Assembly: GCF_018130245.1 (NCBI RefSeq)
Contig: NZ_JAFCKP010000019.1
Coordinates: 36,823 to 100,822 of the forward strand
DNA: 64,000 bases
Direction: 5' to 3'
DNA from: Bradyrhizobium sp. SZCCT0231
GTDB lineage: Bacteria > Pseudomonadota > Alphaproteobacteria > Rhizobiales > Xanthobacteraceae
The notes under the pieces are model-generated. The model was not told the DNA's origin, searched no databases, and saw only the letters and a program-made list of their open reading frames with translations. Shown here piece after piece: positions 47,115 to 55,829 of the stretch. How positions within the stretch are numbered: position 1 is the stretch's first letter; each line of letters opens with the position of its first letter. The translations under genes and the position numbers were made by a program.

Positions 47115-48647
47115 ATGAAACACATCCTGGACGCCCTTGAAGATCGTCGTGCCGGCGCCAAGCTCGGCGGCGGGGAGAAGCGCATCGAGGCGCAGCACGC
47201 CCGCGGCAAGCTGACCGCGCGCGAGCGCATCGAGCTGCTGCTCGACAAGGGATCGTTCGAGGAGTTCGACATGTTCGTCGAGCACCGCTCCACCGAATTC
47301 GGCATGGAGAAGACCAAGGTGCCCGGCGACGGCGTCGTCACCGGCTGGGGCACCGTCAACGGCCGCAAGACCTTCGTCTTCGCCAAGGACTTTACGGTGT
47401 TCGGCGGTTCGCTCTCGGAAACCCACGCGCTCAAGATCACGAAGCTCCAGGACATGGCGATGAAGGCGCGGGCGCCCATCATCGGCCTCTATGACGCGGG
47501 CGGCGCCCGCATCCAGGAGGGTGTGGCGGCGCTCGCTGGCTATTCCTACGTATTCCGCCGCAACGTGCTGGCCTCGGGCGTGATTCCGCAGATCTCCGTC
47601 ATCATGGGCCCCTGCGCCGGCGGCGACGTCTATTCGCCGGCGATGACCGACTTCATCTTCATGGTGAAGAACACCAGCTACATGTTCGTCACCGGCCCCG
47701 ACGTGGTGAAGACCGTCACCAACGAGGTCGTCACCGCCGAAGAGCTCGGCGGTGCCTCGGTGCACGCCACGCGCTCCTCGATCGCCGACGGCGCCTTCGA
47801 GAACGACGTCGAGACGCTGCTGCAGATGCGGCGCCTGATCGACTTCCTGCCGTCGAACAATTCGGACGGCGTGCCGGAATGGCCGAGCTTCGATTCCATC
47901 GAGCGGGTCGACATGTCGCTCGACACGCTGATCCCCGACAATCCGAACAAGCCCTACGACATGAAGGAGCTGATCCTGAAGGTCGTGGACGAGGGGGACT
48001 TCTTCGAGATCGCGGAAGCCTTCGCCAAGAACATCGTCACCGGCTTCGGCCGCATCGCCGGGCGCACCGTGGGCTTCGTCGCCAACCAGCCGATGGTGCT
48101 GGCCGGCGTGCTCGACTCTGACGCTTCGCGCAAAGCGGCGCGCTTCGTTCGCTTCTGCGACGCCTTCAACATCCCGATCGTCACCTTCGTCGACGTGCCG
48201 GGCTTCCTGCCGGGCACCGCGCAGGAATATGGCGGCCTGATCAAGCACGGTGCAAAGCTGCTGTTCGCCTACTCGCAGTGCACCGTGCCGCTCGTCACCA
48301 TCATCACCCGCAAGGCCTATGGCGGCGCCTTCGACGTCATGGCCTCCAAGGAGATCGGCGCCGACATGAATTACGCCTGGCCGACCGCCCAGATCGCGGT
48401 GATGGGCGCCAAGGGCGCGGTCGAGATCATCTTCCGCTCCGACATCGGCGACCCCGACAAGATCGCCGCGCGCACCAAGGAATACGAAGACCGCTTCCTG
48501 TCCCCCTTCATCGCCGCCGAGCGCGGTTATATCGACGACGTCATCATGCCGCACTCGACCCGCAAGCGCATCGCCCGGGCACTGGCGATGCTGAAGGACA
48601 AGAAGACGGAAATGCCGGCGAAGAAGCACGACAATTTGCCGTTGTGA
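47115..48647 (+). CDS. pccB: Acyl-CoA (propionyl-CoA) carboxylase beta subunit
   Basis: 510 aa carboxyltransferase. It moves the carboxyl group from carboxybiotin to propionyl-CoA, giving methylmalonyl-CoA. Both crotonase-like halves are complete: [19 protein letters not shown] and [20 protein letters not shown] in the N-terminal half; [20 protein letters not shown] and [19 protein letters not shown] in the C-terminal half. The biotin-carrying alpha subunit is not in this window. Length and motifs fit PccB better than acetyl-CoA-specific relatives. Confidence 0.94.
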   Translation: MKHILDALEDRRAGAKLGGGEKRIEAQHARGKLTARERIELLLDKGSFEEFDMFVEHRSTEFGMEKTKVPGDGVVTGWGTVNGRKTFVFAKDFTVFGGSLSETHALKITKLQDMAMKARAPIIGLYDAGGARIQEGVAALAGYSYVFRRNVLASGVIPQISVIMGPCAGGDVYSPAMTDFIFMVKNTSYMFVTGPDVVKTVTNEVVTAEELGGASVHATRSSIADGAFENDVETLLQMRRLIDFLPSNNSDGVPEWPSFDSIERVDMSLDTLIPDNPNKPYDMKELILKVVDEGDFFEIAEAFAKNIVTGFGRIAGRTVGFVANQPMVLAGVLDSDASRKAARFVRFCDAFNIPIVTFVDVPGFLPGTAQEYGGLIKHGAKLLFAYSQCTVPLVTIITRKAYGGAFDVMASKEIGADMNYAWPTAQIAVMGAKGAVEIIFRSDIGDPDKIAARTKEYEDRFLSPFIAAERGYIDDVIMPHSTRKRIARALAMLKDKKTEMPAKKHDNLPL

Positions 48648-48725
48648 GACATGGAGACGCCGGTGGCAATTTGGCGTCGACGATCAAGATCAGGGCGGCG
48701 CGCCAATGGGTCGTGTGACCTGATA

Positions 48726-49208
48726 ATGGGCGTGTCGTTCGCAGTTCTGGCGATGGACATATCGTGCTTCGCGCAAGACAGCGAGATGACCGTTACCGCC
48801 AAGACGTCAGAAGAGGTCGTTATCGAAGGCTACGCCGACGCCGACAATACGTGCGCGCCGATCGAGCTTCCCCGGCTCTTGCTCATGAAGTCACCAGAAC
48901 ATGGGATCGTGTGTTATCGCATTGAGGATTTCGAGGTGGCGGGCGACTCTGGAAGCGATCGAGCTTGTATCGGGCGCTGGATCCGCGGCATAAGCGTCTT
49001 CTACCTGGCTCGATCTGGTTACAGCGGGCCGGATAATCTCCGATACGAAGCGATCACCGGTCGAAGGCGGGACCGAGTGACTGTTCGCGTCAGAGTCTTG
49101 CCCGACCCAGCAAACGCTTCCAATGCACCGGCCAACCCTGGTGCTTCTTCGCGCGAGCCGGCTATGTCGATTGGGCCTATCCCTTCGTGCGTCGTGCCAG
49201 TGTCCTAG
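48726..49208 (+). CDS. Secreted hypothetical protein ending at an IS insertion site
   Basis: 160 aa from the ATG at 48726; the upstream start 48651 would add 25 residues without a signal-like sequence. MGVSFAVLAMDISCFAQ is a short signal peptide. The mature part has two pairs of Cys and a C-terminal beta-rich pattern (GISVFYLARSGYSGPDNLRY, then RRDRVTVRVRVLP) like bacterial Ig-type folds. The TAG stop (49206-49208) is part of the CTAG target of the adjacent IS; because CTAG is duplicated, the gene is not truncated. Confidence 0.65.
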   Translation: MGVSFAVLAMDISCFAQDSEMTVTAKTSEEVVIEGYADADNTCAPIELPRLLLMKSPEHGIVCYRIEDFEVAGDSGSDRACIGRWIRGISVFYLARSGYSGPDNLRYEAITGRRRDRVTVRVRVLPDPANASNAPANPGASSREPAMSIGPIPSCVVPVS

Positions 49209-50660
49209 CACTACTTTGGCAGAATGTGGTTGCGCCACTGTTTTTCAAGGATTTGTTTTCTGCAGTATGGACACCGCTGCGACGGCGGTCGAAGGATGAG
49301 ATCGACGATGGCGTGACGTACGGCGGGCATGGTTGGCTGAGGCGGAGGCCCGTTGATTCTTTTTTTTCCGCCCCGCGTATGCGAGGCGACGATGTTGCAG
49401 GAAGGCGTAGGCAATCATTGTCATCAGGGCATGGCGATGAAGACCTTGCCATGATCGCCCTTCGAAGTGATCAAGTCCAAGCTCCTCCTTCAACTGCTGA
49501 TGCGCCTGCTCACAAATCCATCGTGCCTTGATGGTGGCGGCCAGTGTGCGCAGATCCGTCGCCGCAGGGAGGTTGGCGAGATAGTATTTCCTCTCCCCGG
49601 AGGCACGTTGCTCGCCAATGAGCCAAGCTTCGTCGCCCGGGAGATGCTGCTGACCTTTATCCCATATCCGCTGCGGAGGGCCGTCGGCGGTGCGGACACG
49701 GAGAGCAGCAAATCGCGCTTTCAGGCGACCTTTCGTCCCGCTGCGCCAACTCACGGTTTTCCATTTGGCGCTGGCCAGCATTTGTTCCGCCGCAATCGAC
49801 AAGATATCTGGTACGTGGTGCTTTCGTGGCTTCCCGCGGACTTTGGTAATCGGCCAAATGAGCTGTACATCAACCGGATACACCTTGAGATGCCGAGGGA
49901 TGCCAACGGCCCAGGCCAGGCCGCGGTCTGTTAGCCCTTGTCGAAACGGTGCGCTGAGCCCGTATCCTGCATCCGCCAGCACGCATCCAAAGCGCACGTT
50001 GGCTGCCATCGCTCGGTCAACCTCGGCCAAAGCAATTTCCGGCTTGGATCGTGCCGTTCGGTGTTCGATCGGCACGCGAGCACGCTTCAAACGAGACACA
50101 CTGCCTGTCCAACTCTCGGGCAGAAAGAGACGCAATGCGACCATCACGGGCACTTCGCCGCGCGCAAGTGTCAGCGACACCAGCGTTTGGCAATTTGCCG
50201 TTTTGCCAAGAGAGGACGCATATTGAGCCGCGACACCAACCGAGCGTTCGCCCTTCTTCGGCATTGCCGTGTCGTCAATAACCAGCACCGCATCCTTGCC
50301 GCCGACAAGCCGGTCCGCCTGGTTGAGCAGTTCGGATTCCAACGGTGTCGCGTCCCAGACGCCATCGGCGATGAAATGGTGCAGCTGATCGTAGTTGCCG
50401 GTTGCAAGGCGTTCTGCCATCGGCTGAACGCTTTTGCGATCGCCAGGGCCGATCAATCCCGCAACGTACAGGGGGCACATCCGCTGCCGGGTCTTATGAC
50501 CTAATCGGTCCAGGAACGGCTTCAGCCAGCGTTCGAGTTCGTCTTCCCATTCCGCCATTGGTCAGCCCTCCAAGAGCCGACCACCCATGAATCATTGAAA
50601 AATCGATTCGGGAATCCTAAAAAACGCGGCAAAAGCGATAATCTGCCAAAGTAGTGCTAG
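49205..50660. mobile_element. Complete IS701-family insertion sequence with CTAG target duplication
   Basis: Element 49209-50656 (1448 bp). Terminal inverted repeats begin CACTACTTTGGCAGA at both ends (15 identical bases). CTAG flanks it on each side (49205-49208 and 50657-50660), a 4-bp target duplication as described for IS701-type elements. It holds one transposase gene on the minus strand. Both ends are intact, so it may be active. Confidence 0.92.
49245..50558 (-). CDS. IS701 family transposase
   Basis: 437 aa DDE transposase. RMCPLYVAGLIGPGDRKSVQ (N-terminal), VLVIDDTAMPKKGERSVGVA with the first Asp, CVLADAGYG with the second, and WICEQAHQQLKEELGLDHFE with the Glu are typical of the family. 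The C-terminal tail is basic (RKKKNQR, then RRTSRHRRSH). The gene fills the element and shows no frameshift. Confidence 0.93.
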   Translation of the reverse strand: MAEWEDELERWLKPFLDRLGHKTRQRMCPLYVAGLIGPGDRKSVQPMAERLATGNYDQLHHFIADGVWDATPLESELLNQADRLVGGKDAVLVIDDTAMPKKGERSVGVAAQYASSLGKTANCQTLVSLTLARGEVPVMVALRLFLPESWTGSVSRLKRARVPIEHRTARSKPEIALAEVDRAMAANVRFGCVLADAGYGLSAPFRQGLTDRGLAWAVGIPRHLKVYPVDVQLIWPITKVRGKPRKHHVPDILSIAAEQMLASAKWKTVSWRSGTKGRLKARFAALRVRTADGPPQRIWDKGQQHLPGDEAWLIGEQRASGERKYYLANLPAATDLRTLAATIKARWICEQAHQQLKEELGLDHFEGRSWQGLHRHALMTMIAYAFLQHRRLAYAGRKKKNQRASASANHARRTSRHRRSHPSTAVAAVSILQKTNP

Positions 50661-50694
50661 GTGGAACAAGCATAACCCGTCGCTCACAAATCCA

Positions 50695-51042
50695 ATGACC
50701 GAAGACGATCCGACCGACGAAATCTCCGACATCGAAGACCGGATCGAGCGGCTCGCCGAGATCGCCGAGCGATGCCGGAAATACATCTTGGCGTCCAAGA
50801 TCGCGATCGGCGGCGGCGCTGCGCTGCTGCTCGTGACGATCCTCGGGCTGTTCGGATTTGGTCAGACCGCAGCCCTTGGATCGATTGCGCTGGTGCTCGG
50901 GGGGATCGTTTCGCTAGGCTCGAATATCAGCACGCTGCGGCAGACGGACGAGGCCATCAGTGCTGCGGAGGCGCGGCGTTCGGCGTTGATTGGCAAGATC
51001 GACCTGCGCGTGGTCGCCGATACGCCGATGAAGCTGATGTGA
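50695..51042 (+). CDS. Small membrane protein with N-terminal coiled coil
   Basis: 115 aa, no known family. An acidic, heptad-like N-terminus (EISDIEDRIERLAEIAERC) precedes two hydrophobic segments (IAIGGGAALLLVTILGLFGF and ALGSIALVLGGIVSLGSN, about 36-76), then a helical tail. No good ribosome-binding site is visible, and its upstream region may have been displaced by the IS that ends 35 bp before it. Confidence 0.65.
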   Translation: MTEDDPTDEISDIEDRIERLAEIAERCRKYILASKIAIGGGAALLLVTILGLFGFGQTAALGSIALVLGGIVSLGSNISTLRQTDEAISAAEARRSALIGKIDLRVVADTPMKLM

Positions 51043-51062
51043 CGCGCACGCGTCTACGGTGC

Positions 51063-51201
51063 GTAGGGTGGGTTAGCCCTGCAGATGCGCAAAGCGCATC
51101 TGCAGGGCGTAACCCACCACTTGTCTCTCCGCGGCGGCAGAATTGGCGGGTTACGCCCAGCGGACTGCGCTTCGCGCAGCCGCAAGGCTAACCCACCCTA
51201 C
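51063..51201. repeat. GTAGGGTGGGTTAG palindrome, copy 3
   Basis: GTAGGGTGGGTTAGCCCTGC at the left, GGCTAACCCACCCTAC at the right; the inner CTGCAGATGCGC/GCGCATCTGCAG hairpin is perfect. It has the same outer ends as the other family members but GTTAG instead of GCAAAG next to them. Its right end supplies the TAG stop codon of the GST gene on the other strand. Confidence 0.8.
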
Positions 51202-51854
51202 GAGGTCCCACGTGCCTTATCCGCCGCAGCAAAATGCGCCATCTGGTCGGCGTGCGCCTTGGCGAAGGCCGGGCGGGCGGTGGCGCGTGCGAGGTAGGCA
51301 CGGCAAGCCGGATGGTCCGCGAGCCCGTCGAAACGATCGACGGGGCGCAGCACGTCCGCCATCAGCAGGTCGGCGACGGAGAAGGAGCCCGCCAGCCATT
51401 CGCGGCCAGCAAGCACCGCCTCCATACGTTTCAGGCGGAGCTTGAGGAACTCGTCGACGAATTTCCACGCCGGCGTGTCGTCCGCATGACCCATGAATTT
51501 CGACATTGCCCAGGGCAGGCTGGCCATCTCCACTGAATTGAGTGCAGCGAATACCCATTTCGTCGCTTCGCTGCGGCCGTGCGGATCTGATGGCATCAAG
51601 GCCGCACTCCGTTCGCCCAGATGCAGCAGGATGGCGCCGCTCTCGAAGATCGAGAGGTCGCCATCGGTCAGCCACGGCACCTGGCCGAAGGGCTGGTGCG
51701 CGAGATGCGCGGCGCCGCGATCGCCGAACGGCACGCTCGCGACGCGATAGGGCAGGTCAGCTTCTTCCAGCGCCCAGCGCACGCGAAGGTCGCGCACGAA
51801 ACCCCTGGGCATCTCGGGAACCCAGTCAAAGGTGGTCAGCGTGAGGTCGGCCAT
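51198..51854 (-). CDS. Glutathione S-transferase family protein
   Basis: 218 aa. Thioredoxin-like N-terminal domain with RVRWALEEADLPYRV and FGQVPWLTDGDLSIFESGAI (glutathione-binding Glu-Ser pair), then an all-helical domain ending in FSVADLLMADVLRPVDRF. The start at 51854 gives MADLTLTTFDWVPEM; a 10-codon extension is less likely. Substrate unknown. Confidence 0.92.
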   Translation of the reverse strand: MADLTLTTFDWVPEMPRGFVRDLRVRWALEEADLPYRVASVPFGDRGAAHLAHQPFGQVPWLTDGDLSIFESGAILLHLGERSAALMPSDPHGRSEATKWVFAALNSVEMASLPWAMSKFMGHADDTPAWKFVDEFLKLRLKRMEAVLAGREWLAGSFSVADLLMADVLRPVDRFDGLADHPACRAYLARATARPAFAKAHADQMAHFAAADKARGTS

Positions 51855-51983
51855 TTTGCATCTCCATGTCGCTGTTCGAAGCAAGGACGTGCGAACAACG
51901 CGCGTTCCGACATGGGGGCGAAGTTTTTTCGTTACCGGCGACCGAAGCGGTTAGTCTTGGTTCAAACAACAGGAGGAAATCCG

Positions 51984-52298
51984 ATGCCAGCAGCCTTCTT
52001 CGTCGTCCGCGCCATTGTGGCCGATCCCAGCAAGCGCGCTGCTTTCGATCGCTGGTACGAGACGGAACATCTGCCCGACGCGGTGAAGGCGTTCGGCGTG
52101 AGCAAAGCGTGGCGGTTCTGGAGCCTGGATGATCCCTCGCTGCACCAGGCGATGTATCAGTTCGATGACGAGGCAAAGCTGAATGCGATGCTGAACGGTG
52201 ACGCGCTGCAAAAGCTCGTCGCCGACTTCAACCGCGACTGGCCCGACGTGAAACGCACGCGCGAGATGCTGGTGCTGGCGCAGGAGTTCGCGACTTAG
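51984..52298 (+). CDS. Small EthD-like dimeric alpha/beta-barrel protein
   Basis: 104 aa, with AGGAGG 7 nt upstream of the ATG. MPAAFFVVRAIVADPSKRAA and FDRWYETEHLPDAVKAFGVS match the EthD/ferredoxin-like fold (RWYETEHLP is typical). Similar proteins bind small aromatic or fatty ligands; the role here is unknown. The gene is divergent from the GST, 130 bp away. Confidence 0.85.
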   Translation: MPAAFFVVRAIVADPSKRAAFDRWYETEHLPDAVKAFGVSKAWRFWSLDDPSLHQAMYQFDDEAKLNAMLNGDALQKLVADFNRDWPDVKRTREMLVLAQEFAT

Positions 52299-52306
52299 CG
52301 AGGTCT

Positions 52307-52389
52307 GTAGCCCGGATGGAGCAAAGCGTAATCCGGGGTCTTCGCATGAAGCACAAATCCCGGATTGCGCTGCGCTCCATCCAGGCTAC
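52307..52389. repeat. GTAGCCCGGATGGAGC palindrome
   Basis: GTAGCCCGGATGGAGCAAAG on the left and GCTCCATCCAGGCTAC on the right, with AATCCGGG/CCCGGATT inside. The outer GTAG/CTAC is shared with the GTAGGGTGGG family but the inner sequence differs. It follows the EthD-like gene by 8 nt. Confidence 0.75.
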
Positions 52390-52503
52390 GAATTCTTCAT
52401 CTTGGCCTGCATGAATCTGAACGCACGATTCAGCTTCGGTTCATGCCGTTACGGCGACACTCCTTCTGCATCACAGGCACGATGATCCAAGAAGGAAGAA
52501 GTC

Positions 52504-52791
52504 ATGGAGCGCCGGAACTTTTTGAAGCTTGCATTGGGGATGACGGCGGGCGCCGCCGCCTTTGCCGCGACCGCCGCGCAGGCTGTGCCGCTGTCACCGC
52601 AGCCGGTCGGTGATCCCGCCCGCAAGCCGCAAGGCAATCCCGACGCTCATCCTGCCGTCACGAGCAGCGACGAAGCGGCGCAGCTGACGCCTGAGCAGGT
52701 TCACTGGCATGGCCATCACCGCCACTGGGGCTGGCACCACCGTCATTGGCGCCGGCATCACCGGCGCTGGCACCGCCGTCACTACTGGTAA
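52504..52791 (+). CDS. Tat-exported histidine/tryptophan-rich protein
   Basis: 95 aa. The twin-arginine signal MERRNFLKLALGMTAGAAAF ends near AQA. The mature protein has an acidic and Pro-rich middle and a C-terminal third (about 67-95) of alternating His, Trp and Arg (HWHGHHRHWGWHH and similar). The pattern suggests metal or haem binding, or charge-mediated binding to the envelope. A terminator-like hairpin follows 24 nt downstream. Confidence 0.75.
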   Translation: MERRNFLKLALGMTAGAAAFAATAAQAVPLSPQPVGDPARKPQGNPDAHPAVTSSDEAAQLTPEQVHWHGHHRHWGWHHRHWRRHHRRWHRRHYW

Positions 52792-52814
52792 GCTCGCGAC
52801 AATTCGCGGACTGG

Positions 52815-52843
52815 ACGGGGATCGCCGCTGGCGGTCCCCGTTT
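52815..52843 (+). terminator. Terminator-like hairpin after the Tat His-rich gene
   Basis: ACGGGGA and TCCCCGT arms, extended by CGCC/GGCG around GCT, followed by TTTC. A stable stem with a weak T-run. Confidence 0.6.
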
Positions 52844-52890
52844 CGATTCGGGAAGCGCTCCGGTTCCGCGGCAGATGAATCGTCGGCAAC

Positions 52891-52924
52891 AAAAAAAGGC
52901 CGCGCTGGCTTCCGCCGCGCGGCC
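52891..52924 (-). terminator. Intrinsic terminator of the GCG_CRPN gene
   Basis: On the minus strand GGCCGCGC and GCGCGGCC pair across an 11-base loop, followed by seven T. It is located 24 bp beyond the stop codon of the minus-strand gene. Confidence 0.88.
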
Positions 52925-52947
52925 ATTCTGCAACGTAGTGGACGAGA

Positions 52948-53196
52948 TCAGAACGGGCGGCAGCGGCCGGCGTACCAGCGGAAGCCGTAGGGGCACACAC
53001 GCGCGCGGGGCACGACGACGACCGGGGGAGCGACCACCACGGGCGCGGGGCGCACAACCACCGCGCCACGCATCGGGCGGCAATTGCCATAGGGACCGCG
53101 ATAGAATCCTCGGCCGCAGCCCTCGGCGGCGCTGGCCGCCTCGCTGAAACCGACGACGGCGCTCGCGAGCATGACGGCGGCAAACAGGTACTTCAT
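52948..53196 (-). CDS. Small secreted GCG_CRPN-type protein
   Basis: 82 aa. Signal peptide MKYLFAAVMLASAVVGFSEA; the mature part begins with EGCGRGFYRGPYGNCRPM, the GCG-x-CRP pattern, then a Pro/Val-rich stretch and a C-terminal CPYGFRWYAGRCRPF. The paired Cys suggest disulfides. The family is common in Bradyrhizobium and its function is unknown to me. The ATG at 53196 is preferred over a longer frame. Confidence 0.8.
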   Translation of the reverse strand: MKYLFAAVMLASAVVGFSEAASAAEGCGRGFYRGPYGNCRPMRGAVVVRPAPVVVAPPVVVVPRARVCPYGFRWYAGRCRPF

Positions 53197-53388
53197 CTGA
53201 TCTTCCTTCTTGTCCTTGGGGGGGAGGCTTAGGGGCATGGCGCTTGCGGCGCACAATGAATCAAGAGACACGATTCGACACGTTAAATCTGGGACGTGCC
53301 GACACGCCGCGATCCAAACCTGCCAATCATGACCTGAATGCGGCATGAACGTTCCCCGCATCCTGCCTCAGACGACACGCAAGTGTCG

Positions 53389-54399
53389 CTAGCGGCCGAG
53401 AAAGCTCAGCACCAGCTCCCTGTACTTCTCCGGCGCCTCCAGGAAGACGAGATGGCCGGTGTCGGGGATCACCTCGGCCCGCGCATTCGGCATCTTCGCC
53501 GCCAGCGCCTTCGCGAGTTCGGCGTTCTGCCCCATTTTTGAGCGCAGCGCTTCCGGCGCGAGTGGCCGGCCCGGCGCGTTGTGGTCGTCGGCGCCCATGA
53601 TGAACAGCGTCGGCAGCGCGATCAGCGGGATCTCGTGCGCCACCGGCTCGCGATAGATCATCTGGCCGGAAGAGACGAAGGCGCGCAGCCAGCGCGGATA
53701 GTCCGGGCTGCCCTTGATATTGAAGCGGGCATCGATGAAGGGCGTGATCGCCTCAGGCGGCAGCTTGATCGCGTAATTGGCCTGGAGCTGCTTGCGATAA
53801 CCGTCCGCGGTGAGCTTGTCCTCGGTCTCGATCATCTTCTCGGTCGGCGTCGGTGGCACGTACAAGCGGTAGTCTTCGAGGCCGATCGGCGCGGTCAGCA
53901 CCAGATGGGCGAGGCGGTCCGGATAGGCGCGGGCAATGCGCACGCCCAGCATGCCGCCGAGCGAATGCGCGACGATCTCGGCCTTGTCGATTTTGAGATG
54001 ATCGAGCAGCGCGATGGTGTTGCGCGCCAGATTGTCGAAATGCAGCTCGCCCTGCGGCTTGGAGGACTTGCCGAAGCCGACCTGGTCCGGCACCACGACA
54101 CGAAAGCCGGCCTCGCTCAGCATCTTGATCACGGGTGCCCAATAGCTCGACGGAAAATTGCGCCCGTGCAGCAGCACCACGGTGCGGCCGTTCGGCTGCG
54201 CCGGGGCGACGTCCATATAGGCCATGCTGAGCTGCTCGCTGTCATTGACGACGGGGAGCAAGTGCACGGGATAGGGATAGGCAAAGCCTTCGAGCGCAAT
54301 GCCGTAGGGCTGGCGCGGTGCCGTTTCGGCGGCGCGGATGGATGTGAGTGGGAAAGCGAGGAGGGCGGCCGCGAGCGCGGCGGAGAGGAGGCGGTTCAT
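53389..54399 (-). CDS. Alpha/beta hydrolase, exported
   Basis: 336 aa with a signal peptide (MNRLLSAALAAALLAFPLTS, cleavage after IRA). The oxyanion loop is LLHGRNFPSSYW near 77-88, nucleophile Ser146 in AHSLGGMLG, acid in LFIMGADDHN, and His in DTGHLVFLEAPE. It is closest to the epoxide-hydrolase/esterase-like branch. The start at 54399 is used because upstream codons belong to a palindromic repeat. Confidence 0.92.
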   Translation of the reverse strand: MNRLLSAALAAALLAFPLTSIRAAETAPRQPYGIALEGFAYPYPVHLLPVVNDSEQLSMAYMDVAPAQPNGRTVVLLHGRNFPSSYWAPVIKMLSEAGFRVVVPDQVGFGKSSKPQGELHFDNLARNTIALLDHLKIDKAEIVAHSLGGMLGVRIARAYPDRLAHLVLTAPIGLEDYRLYVPPTPTEKMIETEDKLTADGYRKQLQANYAIKLPPEAITPFIDARFNIKGSPDYPRWLRAFVSSGQMIYREPVAHEIPLIALPTLFIMGADDHNAPGRPLAPEALRSKMGQNAELAKALAAKMPNARAEVIPDTGHLVFLEAPEKYRELVLSFLGR

Positions 54400-54423
54400 T
54401 CGGGGTCTCGTAATTGGAGCCGT

Positions 54424-54540
54424 CATTCCGGGGCGCGCAGCGCGAACCCGGAATCTCGAGATTCCGGGTCTGGTCCTTCGGACCATCCCGGATGACAGTG
54501 GCCATAAACGCGTGGATGGCCGGGTCAAGCCCGGCCATGA
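54424..54540. repeat. CCGGGGCGCGC and GGCCGGG palindromes
   Basis: The first part, ending about 54498, has GAACCCGGAATCTCGAGATTCCGGGTC, here described by its arms CCCGGAATCT/AGATTCCGGG, plus GGTCC/GGACC. The second is GGCCGGG...CCCGGCC at about 54518-54536. Both are typical intergenic palindromes between the hydrolase and the ArsR gene. Confidence 0.65.
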
Positions 54541-54590
54541 AGGCGGCAGTCGTTCACACGTGATTGTGTGCTGTCACGCGATTGTCGTGA

Positions 54591-55289
54591 CTAATCCTGC
54601 CCGCTGCCGAACAACGCAGCAAACTGCTTCTCGCCGGTGCGCGTGAAATTCACGACGCGGCTGCCGGGCGTAGGATCGCGCGCGGCCCATTTCAGCTCGG
54701 CAAAGCGCTGCATCATGGCCGCGCCCAGCGTGCCGGCGAGATGATGGCGCCGCTCGCTCCAGTCGAGGCAGGCCTTGCAGACCGGGCGGCGCGGGTGGCT
54801 GAGCATGTCGGGCGAGATCTGCAGGTGCTTGACAAGAAAGCGCTCGCCCTCGGCGGTCAGCTCGATCTCCTGCTTCCTCTGCCTGACCAGATGCCGCTCG
54901 CGCAAGGAGTCGAGCATCTGCACGCCGAGATCGCCGGCGAGATGGTCATAGCAGATCCGCGCGCGCCGCAGCGCAGGGTCCTTCGGTCCGGTGCGCACGC
55001 GCATGTGGCCGGTGCGCGCGGCAAGGCCCGCAAGCCCCTCGAGCACGCCGGCGACGTCGTCGTCGGTGAGGCGGTAGTAGCGATGCCGGCCCTGCTTCTC
55101 CGGCTCCACCAGCCCGCCAGCCTCGAGCTTCGAAAGATGCGAGCTCGCGGTCTGCGGCGTGATGCCGGCCTCCTGTGCCAGCTCGCTCGCCGTGAGCGCA
55201 CGGCCGTTCATCAGCGCCGTGAGCATATTGGCGCGGGCGGGATCGCCGACCAGCGAGGCGACCATGGCGATGTCGGGGCCTGATTTCAT
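54591..55289 (-). CDS. ArsR-type winged-helix transcriptional regulator
   Basis: 232 aa. The N-terminal ArsR domain (about 8-90) has LVGDPARANMLTALMNGRAL, ASELAQEAGITPQTASSHLS (recognition helix) and GRHRYYRLTDDDVAGVLEGL (wing). The C-terminal 120 residues are a ligand or dimer region with PVCKACLDWSERRHHLAGTL containing a CxxC pair. Such long ArsR relatives often lack a classic metal site. The start MKSGPDIAM (55289) is chosen. Divergent from the NIPSNAP-ABM genes, it might control them. Confidence 0.9.
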   Translation of the reverse strand: MKSGPDIAMVASLVGDPARANMLTALMNGRALTASELAQEAGITPQTASSHLSKLEAGGLVEPEKQGRHRYYRLTDDDVAGVLEGLAGLAARTGHMRVRTGPKDPALRRARICYDHLAGDLGVQMLDSLRERHLVRQRKQEIELTAEGERFLVKHLQISPDMLSHPRRPVCKACLDWSERRHHLAGTLGAAMMQRFAELKWAARDPTPGSRVVNFTRTGEKQFAALFGSGQD

Positions 55290-55361
55290 GCTTCGATGGT
55301 AGCCGAAGCATTGTGGTCGGGCAAGCGCGTAGCTTCTCACGACGTCGTCATGCGAGGAGCC

Positions 55362-55449
55362 GTAGGGTGGGCAAAGGAGCGTAGCGACGTGCCCACCAAT
55401 CATCGTTGCGAAGCAACGACGTGGGCACGCTTCGCTTTGCCCACCCTAC
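55362..55449. repeat. GTAGGGTGGGCAAAG palindrome, copy 4
   Basis: GTAGGGTGGGCAAAGGAGC to CTTTGCCCACCCTAC with a perfect CGTTGC...GCAACG inner hairpin and GTGCCCAC/GTGGGCAC arms. It sits between the divergent ArsR gene and the NIPSNAP gene, in the promoter region. Confidence 0.82.
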
Positions 55450-55497
55450 GAGACCTTGCTGCGTTCGCAATGACGGCGGAAAACACAGGAGCCCATC

Positions 55498-55806
55498 ATG
55501 TCCGTCACCGTCTTCATCCGCTACCAGCTCGATCCCTTCAAGCGCGCGCAGTTCGAGGAATATGCGAGGCGCTGGCTCACCATCATCCCGAAATGCGGCG
55601 GCGACCTGATCGGCTATTTCATGCCGCATGAGGGCACCAACAACATCGCGTTTGCGCTGATCAGCTTCGAGAGCCTGGCCGCCTATGAGGCCTATCGCGC
55701 ACGGCTGCGGCAGGATGCGGAGGGCATGGCGAATTTCCACTTCGCCGAGGAACACAAATTCATCCTCGCCGAAGAGCGCACCTTCCTGCGCAAGGTGGTA
55801 TTGTAG
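55498..55806 (+). CDS. NIPSNAP family protein
   Basis: 102 aa. [40 protein letters not shown] and [17 protein letters not shown] match bacterial NIPSNAP proteins, small dimeric ferredoxin-like-fold proteins. The ABM-domain gene follows after 23 bp, so both are probably one transcript. Confidence 0.9.
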   Translation: MSVTVFIRYQLDPFKRAQFEEYARRWLTIIPKCGGDLIGYFMPHEGTNNIAFALISFESLAAYEAYRARLRQDAEGMANFHFAEEHKFILAEERTFLRKVVL

Positions 55807-55829
55807 CCCACCAACAGCAGGAGACGCCC

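Noticed and set aside
48651-49208. Secreted hypothetical gene as a pseudogene cut by the IS
   Set aside because: The stop TAG belongs to the duplicated CTAG target, so the frame ended there before insertion too.
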